Assembly (NCBI RefSeq): GCF_044762665.1 | Contig: NZ_JBIWES010000014.1 | Coordinates: 1-64,000, forward strand | Length of the DNA: 64,000 nt | Reading direction: 5' to 3' | DNA from: Peribacillus frigoritolerans_B | Lineage (GTDB): Bacteria; Bacillota; Bacilli; Bacillales; DSM-1321 | Shown here: in pieces, positions 16,814 to 25,600 of the stretch | Position numbering within the stretch: the stretch's first letter is position 1 | Layout of the letters: every line of letters begins with the position of its first letter | Made by a program: the position numbers and the translations under genes | The notes under the pieces: generated by a model | Database searches by the model: none | What the model saw: only the letters and a program-made list of their open reading frames with translations | Told to the model about the DNA's origin: nothing

Positions 16814-18216
16814 GTAACCAACACGACCCTTGTCTGTCCCTTATCAGGAAAAATCTTCCCTGGATTCAGGATATTATTGGGATCCCATGCTTCTTTAATT
16901 TTTTTCATCATATTCACCCCGGATATTCCTAATTCCATTTCCATATATGGTGACTTTAAAGTACCGATTCCATGTTCCCCGGAAAGTGTTCCGCCTAGTT
17001 CGATTGCTGCTTCAAAAATTTCACTGACAGCAAGCTCCACTTTTTTCATTTCCGTAATATTTCGTTTATCGGTAATGATGTTCGGATGTAAGTTCCCATC
17101 CCCTGCATGACCGAATACAACCAAGTTCAACCCGTATTTCTCCCGGATTTCGTTTAATCTCTCCATCATCGCCGGTATTTGACTGCGTGGAACGGTCGCG
17201 TCTTCAGAAATTTTTGTAGGGCCCATTTGTGTAATGGCCGGGGAAACCAATTTACGCGCACTCCAAATGGTTTGGCGTTCTTCCTCTGTCTCCGCTATCT
17301 TGACGTAGGAAGCGCCCTCAGCCCTGCATATATCGGCACATTTATTGATTTCTTCCTCAATCGCCAATGGGTGACCATCTATTTCTATGATCAGAATGGC
17401 TTCTGCCTGAAGAGGCAAACCGGAAGGCCGATAGCTTTCAACAGCTCGGATGCATGCATTATCCATCAATTCCAGGGCAGATGGTAGAATTCCTGACGAT
17501 AAAATGCTGGTGATGGCATGGCCAGAGTCTATCAATTGATTGAAGTGGGCGACAAATGTTTGTTTAGATTGAGGTTTTGGTATTAAGCGGATGATTGCCT
17601 CAGTGACGATGCCTAGAGTACCTTCCGATCCTACGATCAACCGGGTCAAATCATACCCTGTTACATTTTTTACGGTCTTTCCGCCAGTACGAATGATTTC
17701 TCCTGTCGGGGTGACTACCTCCAGACCTATCACATATTCTTTTGTCGTTCCATATTTCAATCCCTTTGGCCCGCTGGAGTTTTCCAATAGATTCCCGCCT
17801 ATTGTGGCTACATTGGAACTGCTTGGATCCGGCGGATAGAATAAGCCGGCTTCTTCAGCCTTTTTATGAATATCTGCCGTAATCACACCTGGAGAGACAA
17901 TGGCAAGCATATTTTCCCGATCAATGATCAATTTATCCCGCAAAAGGGTCATATCGAGAACCATCCCCCCTTTAACAGGTAAAGGGCCGCCGCTTAGCGA
18001 AGTTCCTGACCCTCTAGGGTAAACAGGTATTTTGTGAGTATTAGCCAATTTAACCACTTCACTGATTTCCTCCGCGTTTTTTGGCTGTATAACGATTTCA
18101 GGTAAATATTCCCCAAAAGAAGCGTCATAGCTATAACAATACCTTTCTGCCAAATCAAGAAACATTCTGTCACCTGGAATCACCTGACTAAGATCGACCA
18201 GGGCTTCTTTCTCCAT
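16810..18216 (-). CDS. glcD: Glycolate oxidase FAD subunit GlcD
   Basis: 468 residues. FAD-binding PCMH motifs PEIVIQPKNAEEISEVVKLA, YPRGSGTSLSGGPLP, GGNLLENSSGPKGLKYG and IVGSEGTLGIVTEAI. The C-terminal cap has FGHAGDGNLHPNI and SGEHGIGTLKSPYM. The ATG at 18216 has AAGGAAG well placed; the GTG at 18225 touches that site. It oxidises a 2-hydroxyacid, probably glycolate, and donates electrons to GlcF. It is a separate paralogue from the dehydrogenase at 5243, which lacks a GlcF partner. Confidence 0.88.
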   Translation of the reverse strand: MEKEALVDLSQVIPGDRMFLDLAERYCYSYDASFGEYLPEIVIQPKNAEEISEVVKLANTHKIPVYPRGSGTSLSGGPLPVKGGMVLDMTLLRDKLIIDRENMLAIVSPGVITADIHKKAEEAGLFYPPDPSSSNVATIGGNLLENSSGPKGLKYGTTKEYVIGLEVVTPTGEIIRTGGKTVKNVTGYDLTRLIVGSEGTLGIVTEAIIRLIPKPQSKQTFVAHFNQLIDSGHAITSILSSGILPSALELMDNACIRAVESYRPSGLPLQAEAILIIEIDGHPLAIEEEINKCADICRAEGASYVKIAETEEERQTIWSARKLVSPAITQMGPTKISEDATVPRSQIPAMMERLNEIREKYGLNLVVFGHAGDGNLHPNIITDKRNITEMKKVELAVSEIFEAAIELGGTLSGEHGIGTLKSPYMEMELGISGVNMMKKIKEAWDPNNILNPGKIFPDKGQTRVVLVT

Positions 18217-18322
18217 GCTTCTCACTTCCTTTTTTTTTTTTGGAAAGGGTCTATTCGTATGTAATATAATGGCATTTTAAGATTCTGCTAGATATAATGA
18301 TGAAAGAAAAGGAGGTTTTTTT

Positions 18323-18964
18323 TTGAAAATCGCACTGATTCATGCAACCACAACCGCACTAAAACCAATTGAAACTGCCTTTCAGACTGTTGCACCGAAC
18401 ATTGAACTCCTTCATTTCATGGACACGGGTCTTCTCGCCTTGATGGAAAAGAGCGGCAAGTTAACTCCTGAAATCATCCGCCGCTTTTCTGCATTAGTGA
18501 ATATAGCCTATGATTCTGATGTTTCATGCATCCAACTTACTTGCTCTGCCTTTAATGACATCACCGCAATTTTACAACCTCTTTACTCTGTAAAGTTATT
18601 TCGTTCAGATGAAGCCATGCTTGATGAAGCGCTTCGCTACACTAGCATCGGCCTGGTTTCTACCGTAAAAGAAACGCCGATCGCTCTTCAAAATTACTTA
18701 TTAAATAAGAATCCGGACTGTATGATCGAGTCATTGGTGGATCCCGGAATCATCCATTTATTATCACAAGGAAAAAGAAAGGAACATGACGATCGGGTTA
18801 AAAAGATGGTGGAACAATTGGATGGAAAGACAGAAGTGATTTTGCTTTCACAATACAGTATGGAACATATCGCAAAGCAGGTTCATCCTTCTGTCCCTGT
18901 CCTAACGGCGCCGCTACTGGCTGCCAAAAGGTGTTTGGCTCATTTGAATGGAGCGTATACATGA
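18323..18964 (+). CDS. Asp/Glu/hydantoin racemase-family protein
   Basis: 213 residues. IALIHATTTALKPIETAF is the usual opening strand, and IQLTCSAFND near residue 74 carries the first catalytic cysteine. The second catalytic cysteine expected in ILLxCTG is replaced (ILLSQYSMEHI), so classic two-cysteine racemase chemistry is doubtful; a decarboxylase, isomerase or amidohydrolase-like role is possible. Start is TTG (18323) with AAGGAGG eight bases ahead. Divergent from glcD-glcF and therefore possibly co-regulated. Confidence 0.7.
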   Translation: MKIALIHATTTALKPIETAFQTVAPNIELLHFMDTGLLALMEKSGKLTPEIIRRFSALVNIAYDSDVSCIQLTCSAFNDITAILQPLYSVKLFRSDEAMLDEALRYTSIGLVSTVKETPIALQNYLLNKNPDCMIESLVDPGIIHLLSQGKRKEHDDRVKKMVEQLDGKTEVILLSQYSMEHIAKQVHPSVPVLTAPLLAAKRCLAHLNGAYT

Positions 18965-19024
18965 GTTTCTTAGAAAAATCAAAACTTTGCCAGCATGATC
19001 GTTTACTACGTCAAATATAAGTTT

Positions 19025-19834
19025 TTAACCGTTTGTATGATGCGAACCGCCAAAAACTTTCCCGACACCTTGAATTTTTTCAAGTATGACGATCAGAAGG
19101 ACTGATATGAAAATAACCACACTTGACACGGATGCAACGATTGGATTGTAGGCATCCTGCATTTGCGAGAAAATCTCGATCGGGAGCGTTCTCATTTCAG
19201 GTGATACCATAAAAAGAGAGACCGTTACATTATCAAATGATGTCAAAAATGCGAATAATCCCCCTGAGATGGCCGCGGATCCAATAAGCGGCAGTGTCAC
19301 TTTCATGAATACTGTTAGTGGATTCGCTCCAAGTATGGCCGCTGCCCGTTCGAGATTATAATCAAATCCACTTAAGCCGGTTAATACGAGCCGCATGACA
19401 TATGGTATGCAAATCACGATATGGGCAATTAAAAACCCTGTAGACGTACCGGCAAGCATCATTGGTGTAAAGTACATCAAGAGTGCAATCCCTAAGACTA
19501 ATTGCGGCACACTTAATGGAGAAGTTAAAAGGGCCGTTATATACGATTTTCCCGGTATATCATACTTTGCGATTCCAAGGGCACCCAAAGTTCCGAATAT
19601 GACGGAGAAAAGAGCAGCTAATGCTGCGAACTTCGCACTGTTCAAAAATGCTTCCAAAAATTCAGGACGCTCCAAAATCTTGGAATACCATTGCAGTGAA
19701 AAGCCTTCAGCCGGAAAACTTGGATAATTGGCACTTGTAAAAGAAGCGGGAATAACGACAATGAGCGGGATCAAGATATAGATAATGGCCAACACGGCTA
19801 CTGCAATCCTAAGGCCGCCAAACGTTTTCATCAT
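19025..19834 (-). CDS. ABC transporter permease (PotC-like)
   Basis: 269 residues with six membrane segments. The EAA loop reads ERAAAILGANPLTVFMKVTL. FAFLTSFDNVTVSLFM is typical of PotC/YdcV-type permeases for polyamines, iron or phosphonates. Its ATG overlaps the stop of the upstream permease in ATGA, with AGGAGG ahead. Last gene of the five-gene sigma-54 operon. Substrate unknown. Confidence 0.87.
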   Translation of the reverse strand: MMKTFGGLRIAVAVLAIIYILIPLIVVIPASFTSANYPSFPAEGFSLQWYSKILERPEFLEAFLNSAKFAALAALFSVIFGTLGALGIAKYDIPGKSYITALLTSPLSVPQLVLGIALLMYFTPMMLAGTSTGFLIAHIVICIPYVMRLVLTGLSGFDYNLERAAAILGANPLTVFMKVTLPLIGSAAISGGLFAFLTSFDNVTVSLFMVSPEMRTLPIEIFSQMQDAYNPIVASVSSVVIFISVLLIVILEKIQGVGKVFGGSHHTNG

Positions 19835-20775
19835 CGGAATACCTCCTTGAATTTCCCTTTTTCAAATGCTCTGGTAAAGACGGCTACCGATATGACAGTG
19901 GTTGCTAATAGAATATAAGAAAGAGCAGATCCGAATGTCCAATGCAGCAGGTTATTAATTTGATCATAGATGACAACAGGCATCACGGGCACGTTGGCTC
20001 CCCCCATTAGTGCGGGCGTAACATAAGCACTCATTGACAAACTGAATACGAGAATGCAGCCAGATACGATACCTGGGATACTTAGCGGCAATGTAATGGA
20101 AAAGAACCTTCTGAATGGGCTTGCCCCAAGTATGGCTCCTGCCTTATCAAGAGAAGGATCAATATTATAAAGACTTGCAACGATGGATAAGATCATGAAA
20201 GGAAGATATGCATTGGAAAGCCCAATCACAACTCCGATTTCCGAAAACAATAGTTTCAATGGTGCATCTATTATGCCAAGGGCCATTAAGGTTTGATTAA
20301 TCGTTCCATTAGGCAATAGTAAGAGGTACCAGCCAAAATTACGGACAACTATACTTACCAAGAGCGGTGACACGATCAAGAGAGTGATATACCCTCTGAT
20401 CCGCGCTGAACTTTTGGCCATTGTCAAAGCTACCGGATATCCAAGAAATAAAGCAACCAAGACCGAATATAAACTGATCTTCACTGTCAGCCATAATGAA
20501 GATAAGTAATAACTATCGGAAAATAATTGTGTATAGTTTTTTAGGCTATAAACTGCCTCCGCTCCTCCAAGATTATCTGTCGATATGAAGCTTAAATATA
20601 AAATGTATAACATCGGTATGACAAAGAAACCAAATATGAAAAGCAGAATCGGCGTTAAAAGGAGCAATCCCGGCACCCAGACTTTCCTTTTCTTGATTTT
20701 AGGTTTCTTTTGCGGCTCAATAGGACTCGTTTGCTGTTCTATTTCTTGACTAGCATAACTTCTGCTGGGCTCCAT
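19831..20775 (-). CDS. ABC transporter permease (PotB-like)
   Basis: 314 residues. A charged cytosolic N-terminus of about 30 residues (PQKKPKIKKRKVW) precedes six helices. The EAA loop is LDKAGAILGASPFRRFFSIT. It pairs with the PotC-like protein. The ATG lies inside the 3' end of the ATPase gene (37-base overlap) with GAGGTG ahead, so coupling is likely. Confidence 0.87.
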   Translation of the reverse strand: MEPSRSYASQEIEQQTSPIEPQKKPKIKKRKVWVPGLLLLTPILLFIFGFFVIPMLYILYLSFISTDNLGGAEAVYSLKNYTQLFSDSYYLSSLWLTVKISLYSVLVALFLGYPVALTMAKSSARIRGYITLLIVSPLLVSIVVRNFGWYLLLLPNGTINQTLMALGIIDAPLKLLFSEIGVVIGLSNAYLPFMILSIVASLYNIDPSLDKAGAILGASPFRRFFSITLPLSIPGIVSGCILVFSLSMSAYVTPALMGGANVPVMPVVIYDQINNLLHWTFGSALSYILLATTVISVAVFTRAFEKGKFKEVFR

Positions 20776-21899
20776 CCAATCAACACCTCACTTCCATTTT
20801 GCCATGTTGGATCGAAAGCGGAAGTCAATACTTGAATACTTTTCCCCTGTAAAAGAACATTGATTTCCCATGAGGTACCAAGATAATTAATTTGGCTGAT
20901 CTTGGCACGATGGAAATCCAACTGTGATGAAGGCTTTTCATCAAGAGAAACAATCTGCAGTTTTTCTGGTCTAATATAAAGCTTCACCTCATCCCCGGTT
21001 TTCAAATCACGATCATTACCCATGATGTTATTTGTGTCGACATGAGTGATATCAGAACCGATCTTGACTGCAACTTTCCGCTTATCCACAGCAGACACAT
21101 TCCCTTCAAAACAATTCGATTTCCCGATGAATTGAAAGACGAATTCTGTCTTCGGATGATTGTAAATCTCAGTCGGAGTACTGATTTGTTCAATTTTCCC
21201 TGCATTCATGACCACGACTCGATCAGACATGGAAAGAGCTTCCTCTTGATCATGAGTCACAAAAATGGTCGTTACGCCAATTTCCTTTTGTAATCGCTTT
21301 ATCTCGGCCCTGAGTTCATGCCGCAACTTTGCATCAAGGTTTGAAAGCGGTTCGTCAAGCAAAAGGAGCTCCGGTTCAACAACAAGTGCCCTGGAAATGG
21401 CAACACGCTGACGCTGACCTCCTGATAATTCCCTTGGATAACGATTCTCCAATCCTGACATTTTCACTAATTCAAGCGCTTTACTAATCTTCTTTTTTTG
21501 CTCAGCTTTACCGACCTTGCGCAGTTTCAAGCCAAAACTGAGATTTTCATAGACTGTCATATGGGGAAAAAGCGAATAAGTTTGAAAAACCATTCCTAAA
21601 TCTCGCTTATAAGGCGGAACCTTCGTAACATTATTGCCTTTAATATGGACCTCGCCCCGATCTGGATCGAGGAACCCAGCAATGAGGTTCAGGGTTGTGG
21701 ACTTTCCGCACCCGGAAGGACCAAGAAGAGTGAGTAACTCTCCTTGTTTCACCTCCAGGTCAATGCCATTCAGGACAACATTCGCTCCAAATTGTTTAAA
21801 CGCGCCTTTTATCTCTACATCATTTTTATTTGACCCAGCCCCCTGAACTGCCTCCAAGTGCTGCCTATTAATTTCCACTTCTTTTTTTAATACTTCCAT
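20739..21899 (-). CDS. ABC transporter ATP-binding protein (PotA-like)
   Basis: 386 residues. Walker A GPSGCGKST (about residue 59), Q-loop VFQTYSLFPHMTVYENLSFG, signature ELSGGQRQRVAISRALV, Walker B LLLLDEPLSNLDAKLR, H-loop TIFVTHDQEEALSMSDR, then a TOBE domain with RPEKLQIV. An unusual 30-residue extension precedes the NBD. It powers the two permeases downstream; the class covers polyamine, ferric ion and 2-aminoethylphosphonate importers. Confidence 0.9.
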   Translation of the reverse strand: MEVLKKEVEINRQHLEAVQGAGSNKNDVEIKGAFKQFGANVVLNGIDLEVKQGELLTLLGPSGCGKSTTLNLIAGFLDPDRGEVHIKGNNVTKVPPYKRDLGMVFQTYSLFPHMTVYENLSFGLKLRKVGKAEQKKKISKALELVKMSGLENRYPRELSGGQRQRVAISRALVVEPELLLLDEPLSNLDAKLRHELRAEIKRLQKEIGVTTIFVTHDQEEALSMSDRVVVMNAGKIEQISTPTEIYNHPKTEFVFQFIGKSNCFEGNVSAVDKRKVAVKIGSDITHVDTNNIMGNDRDLKTGDEVKLYIRPEKLQIVSLDEKPSSQLDFHRAKISQINYLGTSWEINVLLQGKSIQVLTSAFDPTWQNGSEVLIGWSPAEVMLVKK

Positions 21900-21917
21900 G
21901 TGATCAACACGCTCCTT

Positions 21918-23018
21918 TTATTTAAGTTTTTTCCCTAATTCAGGAGTAACCTCTTTCGCCCATCTGTCTGACACCTCGGCACGGATCTCGGCAAACTTGG
22001 CGAAATCAGGTTTGAATGTTTTATCACTTGCTTTAAGCCCGATTGACTCTTCATATTTCTCTGGAATTTTCATGCCTTCCACTGTCGGATAAAATCCTTT
22101 TTCGGAAATTAATGCTTGCGCTTCTTCACTGATTACATAGTTGATGAATTCTAGGGCTTCTTTGCTATTAGGCGTATTTTTAACGAGACCGGCGCTGAAT
22201 GCTTGAAGCGGTACACCTTCTTTTGGCACGGCCATCTTAATGGGAATACCTGAAACGGCTAGTTCACCTATGGCATAGCTTCCCATGACAGTTACGTCTG
22301 CAGCTCCTTGTTGGATCGCTGGCATCATTTGCGTTGAGTTTTTATAAAATGTATTGGAATACGCTGCAAGATCTTTTGCTTTTTCAAGACCTGGTTCCAT
22401 ATCTTCCGTACTGCCGCCGTTTGAAATCGCCAGACCATTAAGGGTATTGAAACCCCAGTCATTTGTAATATCTGAAAATGCCGTTTTACCCTCGTAATCA
22501 GGTGAGACAAGGTCATTCCATGATTCAATTGATTTTAAGCCTTCCTTTTTGAAGGTTTCCGTATTATAAGCTGGTGCAATGACTAAGCCAAATGCTGGAG
22601 CAGCCGCATTTTCAACCGGAATGAACCGTGGATCCACCGATTTCATATTGGGAACATTGGACTCATCAATTGGTTCGATCAGTTCCTTCTCCTTAGCACG
22701 TATTACATCAACCGGTACAAAAAGGGCAACATCTATTTGCGGGGCGTTCTTCTGTAATTCCACTTTGGATAGGATTTCACCTGATAAACCGGAAATGTAA
22801 TTAACCGTGATTCCCGTTTCTTCTTTGAATTTTGGGGCAATCACATCTCGGATGGCACTTTCGATGACACCGCCATTACCGGCTATCGTTATTTTTTTCT
22901 CTCCTTTTTCACCTGCACTCGTTTGTACGGATTCACCCGGTTTTTGCGGAGTAGGATTACCACATCCCGCAAGAGCGATCAATACTATTATTGATAATAG
23001 ACTCATCAGCTTTTTCAT
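21918..23018 (-). CDS. ABC transporter substrate-binding lipoprotein (family 1/PotD-like)
   Basis: 366 residues. The ATG at 23018 has GGGAGG eight bases ahead. The signal peptide MKKLMSLLSIIVLIALAGCG ends in a lipobox whose Cys (19) becomes the lipid anchor. The mature protein has the ferric/spermidine/AEP-type binding fold: VIAPKFKEETGITVNYISG, APAYNTETFKKEG and FINYVISEEAQALISEKGF. It delivers ligand to the permeases below. Starts 22 bases after the TAXI gene. Confidence 0.87.
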   Translation of the reverse strand: MKKLMSLLSIIVLIALAGCGNPTPQKPGESVQTSAGEKGEKKITIAGNGGVIESAIRDVIAPKFKEETGITVNYISGLSGEILSKVELQKNAPQIDVALFVPVDVIRAKEKELIEPIDESNVPNMKSVDPRFIPVENAAAPAFGLVIAPAYNTETFKKEGLKSIESWNDLVSPDYEGKTAFSDITNDWGFNTLNGLAISNGGSTEDMEPGLEKAKDLAAYSNTFYKNSTQMMPAIQQGAADVTVMGSYAIGELAVSGIPIKMAVPKEGVPLQAFSAGLVKNTPNSKEALEFINYVISEEAQALISEKGFYPTVEGMKIPEKYEESIGLKASDKTFKPDFAKFAEIRAEVSDRWAKEVTPELGKKLK

Positions 23019-23040
23019 AGTCATTACCTCCCGTTTTTCA

Positions 23041-24045
23041 TTAATTTCCAATAATACCTTGTTCAGTAAAATAATTCATGGCCCCTGGATGAAAATCCAG
23101 CGGAACTTGTTTAGTTGCTTCAGTTATTGAAATATCTGAAGCGGCTGGATGTGTATGCTGCAGTTCAGGCAGATGTTCATATAATGTTTTCACAAGATTG
23201 TAAGCATGAGGATCAGACATTTCCTTGTAGGTTACCAGGACATTTTTAATTGAAATCGTTTGGACATTTTTTTTCATCCCCCTGTATGTATCTCTGGGAA
23301 TGTCATTATGAGTATAAACTCCATATTGTTTTTGAAGGCGTTCAATGATGTCTCCCGGTATTGGGATGAAAGTTAGTTCCGTCTGCTTGGATATGAAAGC
23401 GATTTCATTATTGGGAATTCCCGATGAAAAGAAAGCTGCATCAATGGTACCATTTCGTAATGCTTCTGCAGATTGAGAAAAAGAAAGATAGGATAAATTC
23501 AATTGATCAGTCGGTAAATCAGATTCTAACAGAATCCGCTCTGCAATAAGCCTTGTACCGCTTCCTGCCGTTCCTACACTAATGCGTTTATCCACTAAAT
23601 CTTCCAAGGAATCAATATCATTTTGCTTAGTAGAAACAATTTGAACATAATTGGAATATAGGGCCGTTAAAGCTCTTAACTTGGATTTATCCGTTTCAGG
23701 CAAATCCAGTACATCCACTGTGGTAAAACCAATTTCTGCCCGATGGAGGCTAACCAATTCAGTATTTTCGATGGAAGCATCGGTGACCTGGGCACCTGAC
23801 ACAGCTCCATTATATTTTTCATACATATTTGATAATCTTTGTCCTAATGAAAAATAAACACCTGTCATATCTCCGGTTCCAATGATTAACATCCTATTAT
23901 TTAAATCCTGTCCTTCAGAAGTTAGTTGCCTCTGAATCAACGTAGTAGCAGGTTTAGATATTTCCTGCTGCTCATTCATAAAAGAACAACCTGTCATGAA
24001 ACAAAATAACAAAGCGACTTTTATAAAGAGTGCTCCATTCTTCAT
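23041..24045 (-). CDS. TAXI-family solute-binding lipoprotein
   Basis: 334 residues. Lipoprotein signal with lipobox FMTGCS (Cys20). The mature domain has LIIGTGDMTGVYFSLGQRLS, the glycine-rich motif that defines TAXI TRAP-type binding proteins, then VGTAGSGTRLIAERIL and AALRNGTIDAAFF-like segments (EALRNGTIDAAFFSSG). TAXI proteins normally work with fused TRAP permeases, but none is present; instead the gene heads an ABC operon next to a sensor kinase. It may capture ligand for the sensor or the ABC importer. A sigma-54 promoter lies 30-46 bases upstream. Confidence 0.85.
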   Translation of the reverse strand: MKNGALFIKVALLFCFMTGCSFMNEQQEISKPATTLIQRQLTSEGQDLNNRMLIIGTGDMTGVYFSLGQRLSNMYEKYNGAVSGAQVTDASIENTELVSLHRAEIGFTTVDVLDLPETDKSKLRALTALYSNYVQIVSTKQNDIDSLEDLVDKRISVGTAGSGTRLIAERILLESDLPTDQLNLSYLSFSQSAEALRNGTIDAAFFSSGIPNNEIAFISKQTELTFIPIPGDIIERLQKQYGVYTHNDIPRDTYRGMKKNVQTISIKNVLVTYKEMSDPHAYNLVKTLYEHLPELQHTHPAASDISITEATKQVPLDFHPGAMNYFTEQGIIGN

Positions 24046-24074
24046 TGTGGCCCTCCTTTCTTAATGAATTTAGA

Positions 24075-24091
24075 TGCAAATACCATGCCAA
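24075..24091 (-). promoter_or_regulatory. Sigma-54 (-24/-12) promoter
   Basis: On the minus strand TTGGCATGGTATTTGCA matches the consensus TGGCAY-N5-TTGCW exactly in spacing, with GG at -24 and GC at -12. It points into the TAXI-ABC operon, directly downstream of an NtrC-class activator gene. Confidence 0.88.
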
Positions 24092-24153
24092 GTCGATTTT
24101 TCGCTTTAAACCGCAGATTCTGCCGATTTCTTGAAAGTTATATAAGGATAAAC

Positions 24154-24189
24154 CGGCAATTTTTTCCGGTTATCCAGAAAAAATTGCCG
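24154..24189. promoter_or_regulatory. Candidate upstream activator site (13-bp inverted repeat)
   Basis: CGGCAATTTTTTC and GAAAAAATTGCCG are perfect 13-base arms with a 10-base spacer, about 65-100 bases upstream of the -24 element, where NtrC-class activators bind. A related half-site, CCGCAGATTCTGCCG, lies at about 24111-24125. It could instead act as a hairpin after the activator gene, but no T-run follows. Confidence 0.6.
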
Positions 24190-24199
24190 ATTAACACGT

Positions 24200-25576
24200 T
24201 TATTCTCCTTTTGAAATGAGCTTGATTTTATCACGAAGGCTTCTTTCAGAAATTTTTAGGATTTGGGCTGTTTTTTGCCGATGATTTTTACAATATTGAA
24301 GAGTGGCTGTTATCACTTTTTCTTCTATCTCTTTCATGGAAATGCCAATGGGAATCCTGAAACTGTTAAAATCGCCGTCATTGCCATCCGGCTGGAGAAT
24401 GAACTTCTGTTCTTGAACATATTGCGGCAAGTCGGTTTCTTCCATTCTTTTCGAGTTTGATAGGGCAACTGCATATTCTATAATGTTTCCAAGCTCACGG
24501 ACATTCCCAGGGTAATGATAATCCAGTAAAATCCGACGTGCGGTTGCCGAGAACATCTTTTCTTCACGATTCATATCCTTAGCGTGTTTTTTTATAAAAT
24601 AATCCATAAGCATCGGTAAATCTTCTTTTCTATCTCTTAAAGGCGGCATCGAGATGGGAATGACATTTAGCCTGAAAAACAAATCCTCCCTAAATTCACC
24701 TTCGATCACCATTTGTTCCAGGTTTTTATTGGCTGCACTTATAATACGGACGTCCAATGAGATTTTTGTATTGGATCCCAGAGGCGTCACTTCCCGTTCC
24801 TGCAATACCCTTAATAACTTGGCTTGAAGTGGAAGGGGCATTTCACTAATCTCATCCAGAAAAAGGATGCCTCCATTAGCAGCAACGAATTTCCCTTCCT
24901 TCCTTTGAGTTGCACCGGAAAATGCTCCCTTCTCATAACCAAACAATTCAGATTCCAACAGCATCTCAGGAATTGCTGCACAATTGACGATCTGGATGGG
25001 ATTGTTTTTCCTTCTTCCCAGCGTATGGATATTTCGGGCTACAAGCTCCTTTCCAGTACCACTTTCACCCGTGATAAGAACACTGGAATCAATATCTTTC
25101 ACTCTTTCGATCATTGAGAAAATACGCTGCATCGCTTTGCTGTTACCAAGGAAGTTACCAAATCCCTTTTGAATCTCTAATTCTTCATGCAATGTCTCCA
25201 ATTGATTGGACATCTGTTTGAATTCGGCTGCCCTCATCAAGAGCAAAGAAAGTTCTTCTATATTAATTGGCTTTTCAATATAGTAGTAGGCTCCTTTTTT
25301 TATGGCCTCGATGGAAGTTTCAATGGATGAATAGGCAGTCATCATGATGACTGTTACGTTAGGTGCCATTTGTTTGATTTTCTGTAGGACATCAAGTCCA
25401 CTTTTATTTCCTATTCTCAAATCAAGTAACACAATATCAAAGCGCTGATTGTCGATCTTCCGTAGACCCTCATCCGGGTCAGTAGTTGTCACGACTACAT
25501 AAGAATCTTCCAATGCAAAGCTAAGAGCGGTGCAAATAGCAGGTTCATCATCAATTACCAATACATGCATTTTCAT
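24200..25576 (-). CDS. NtrC-family sigma-54 response regulator
   Basis: 458 residues in three domains. Receiver (about 1-120): DDEP acid pocket and phospho-Asp in FDIVLLDLRIG. AAA+ (about 140-370): Walker A GESGTGKE, sigma-54 contact loop GAFSGA (a Ser variant of GAFTGA), Walker B GGILFLDEISEMPL, and FREDLFFRLNVIPI. C-terminal Fis-type HTH: NHRQKTAQILKISERSLRDK. It starts 24 bases after the kinase stop with AGGAGGAG ahead. It should drive the sigma-54 promoter at 24075. Confidence 0.92.
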   Translation of the reverse strand: MKMHVLVIDDEPAICTALSFALEDSYVVVTTTDPDEGLRKIDNQRFDIVLLDLRIGNKSGLDVLQKIKQMAPNVTVIMMTAYSSIETSIEAIKKGAYYYIEKPINIEELSLLLMRAAEFKQMSNQLETLHEELEIQKGFGNFLGNSKAMQRIFSMIERVKDIDSSVLITGESGTGKELVARNIHTLGRRKNNPIQIVNCAAIPEMLLESELFGYEKGAFSGATQRKEGKFVAANGGILFLDEISEMPLPLQAKLLRVLQEREVTPLGSNTKISLDVRIISAANKNLEQMVIEGEFREDLFFRLNVIPISMPPLRDRKEDLPMLMDYFIKKHAKDMNREEKMFSATARRILLDYHYPGNVRELGNIIEYAVALSNSKRMEETDLPQYVQEQKFILQPDGNDGDFNSFRIPIGISMKEIEEKVITATLQYCKNHRQKTAQILKISERSLRDKIKLISKGE

Positions 25577-25600
25577 ATTACTCCTCCTCTTTCCAGACTA

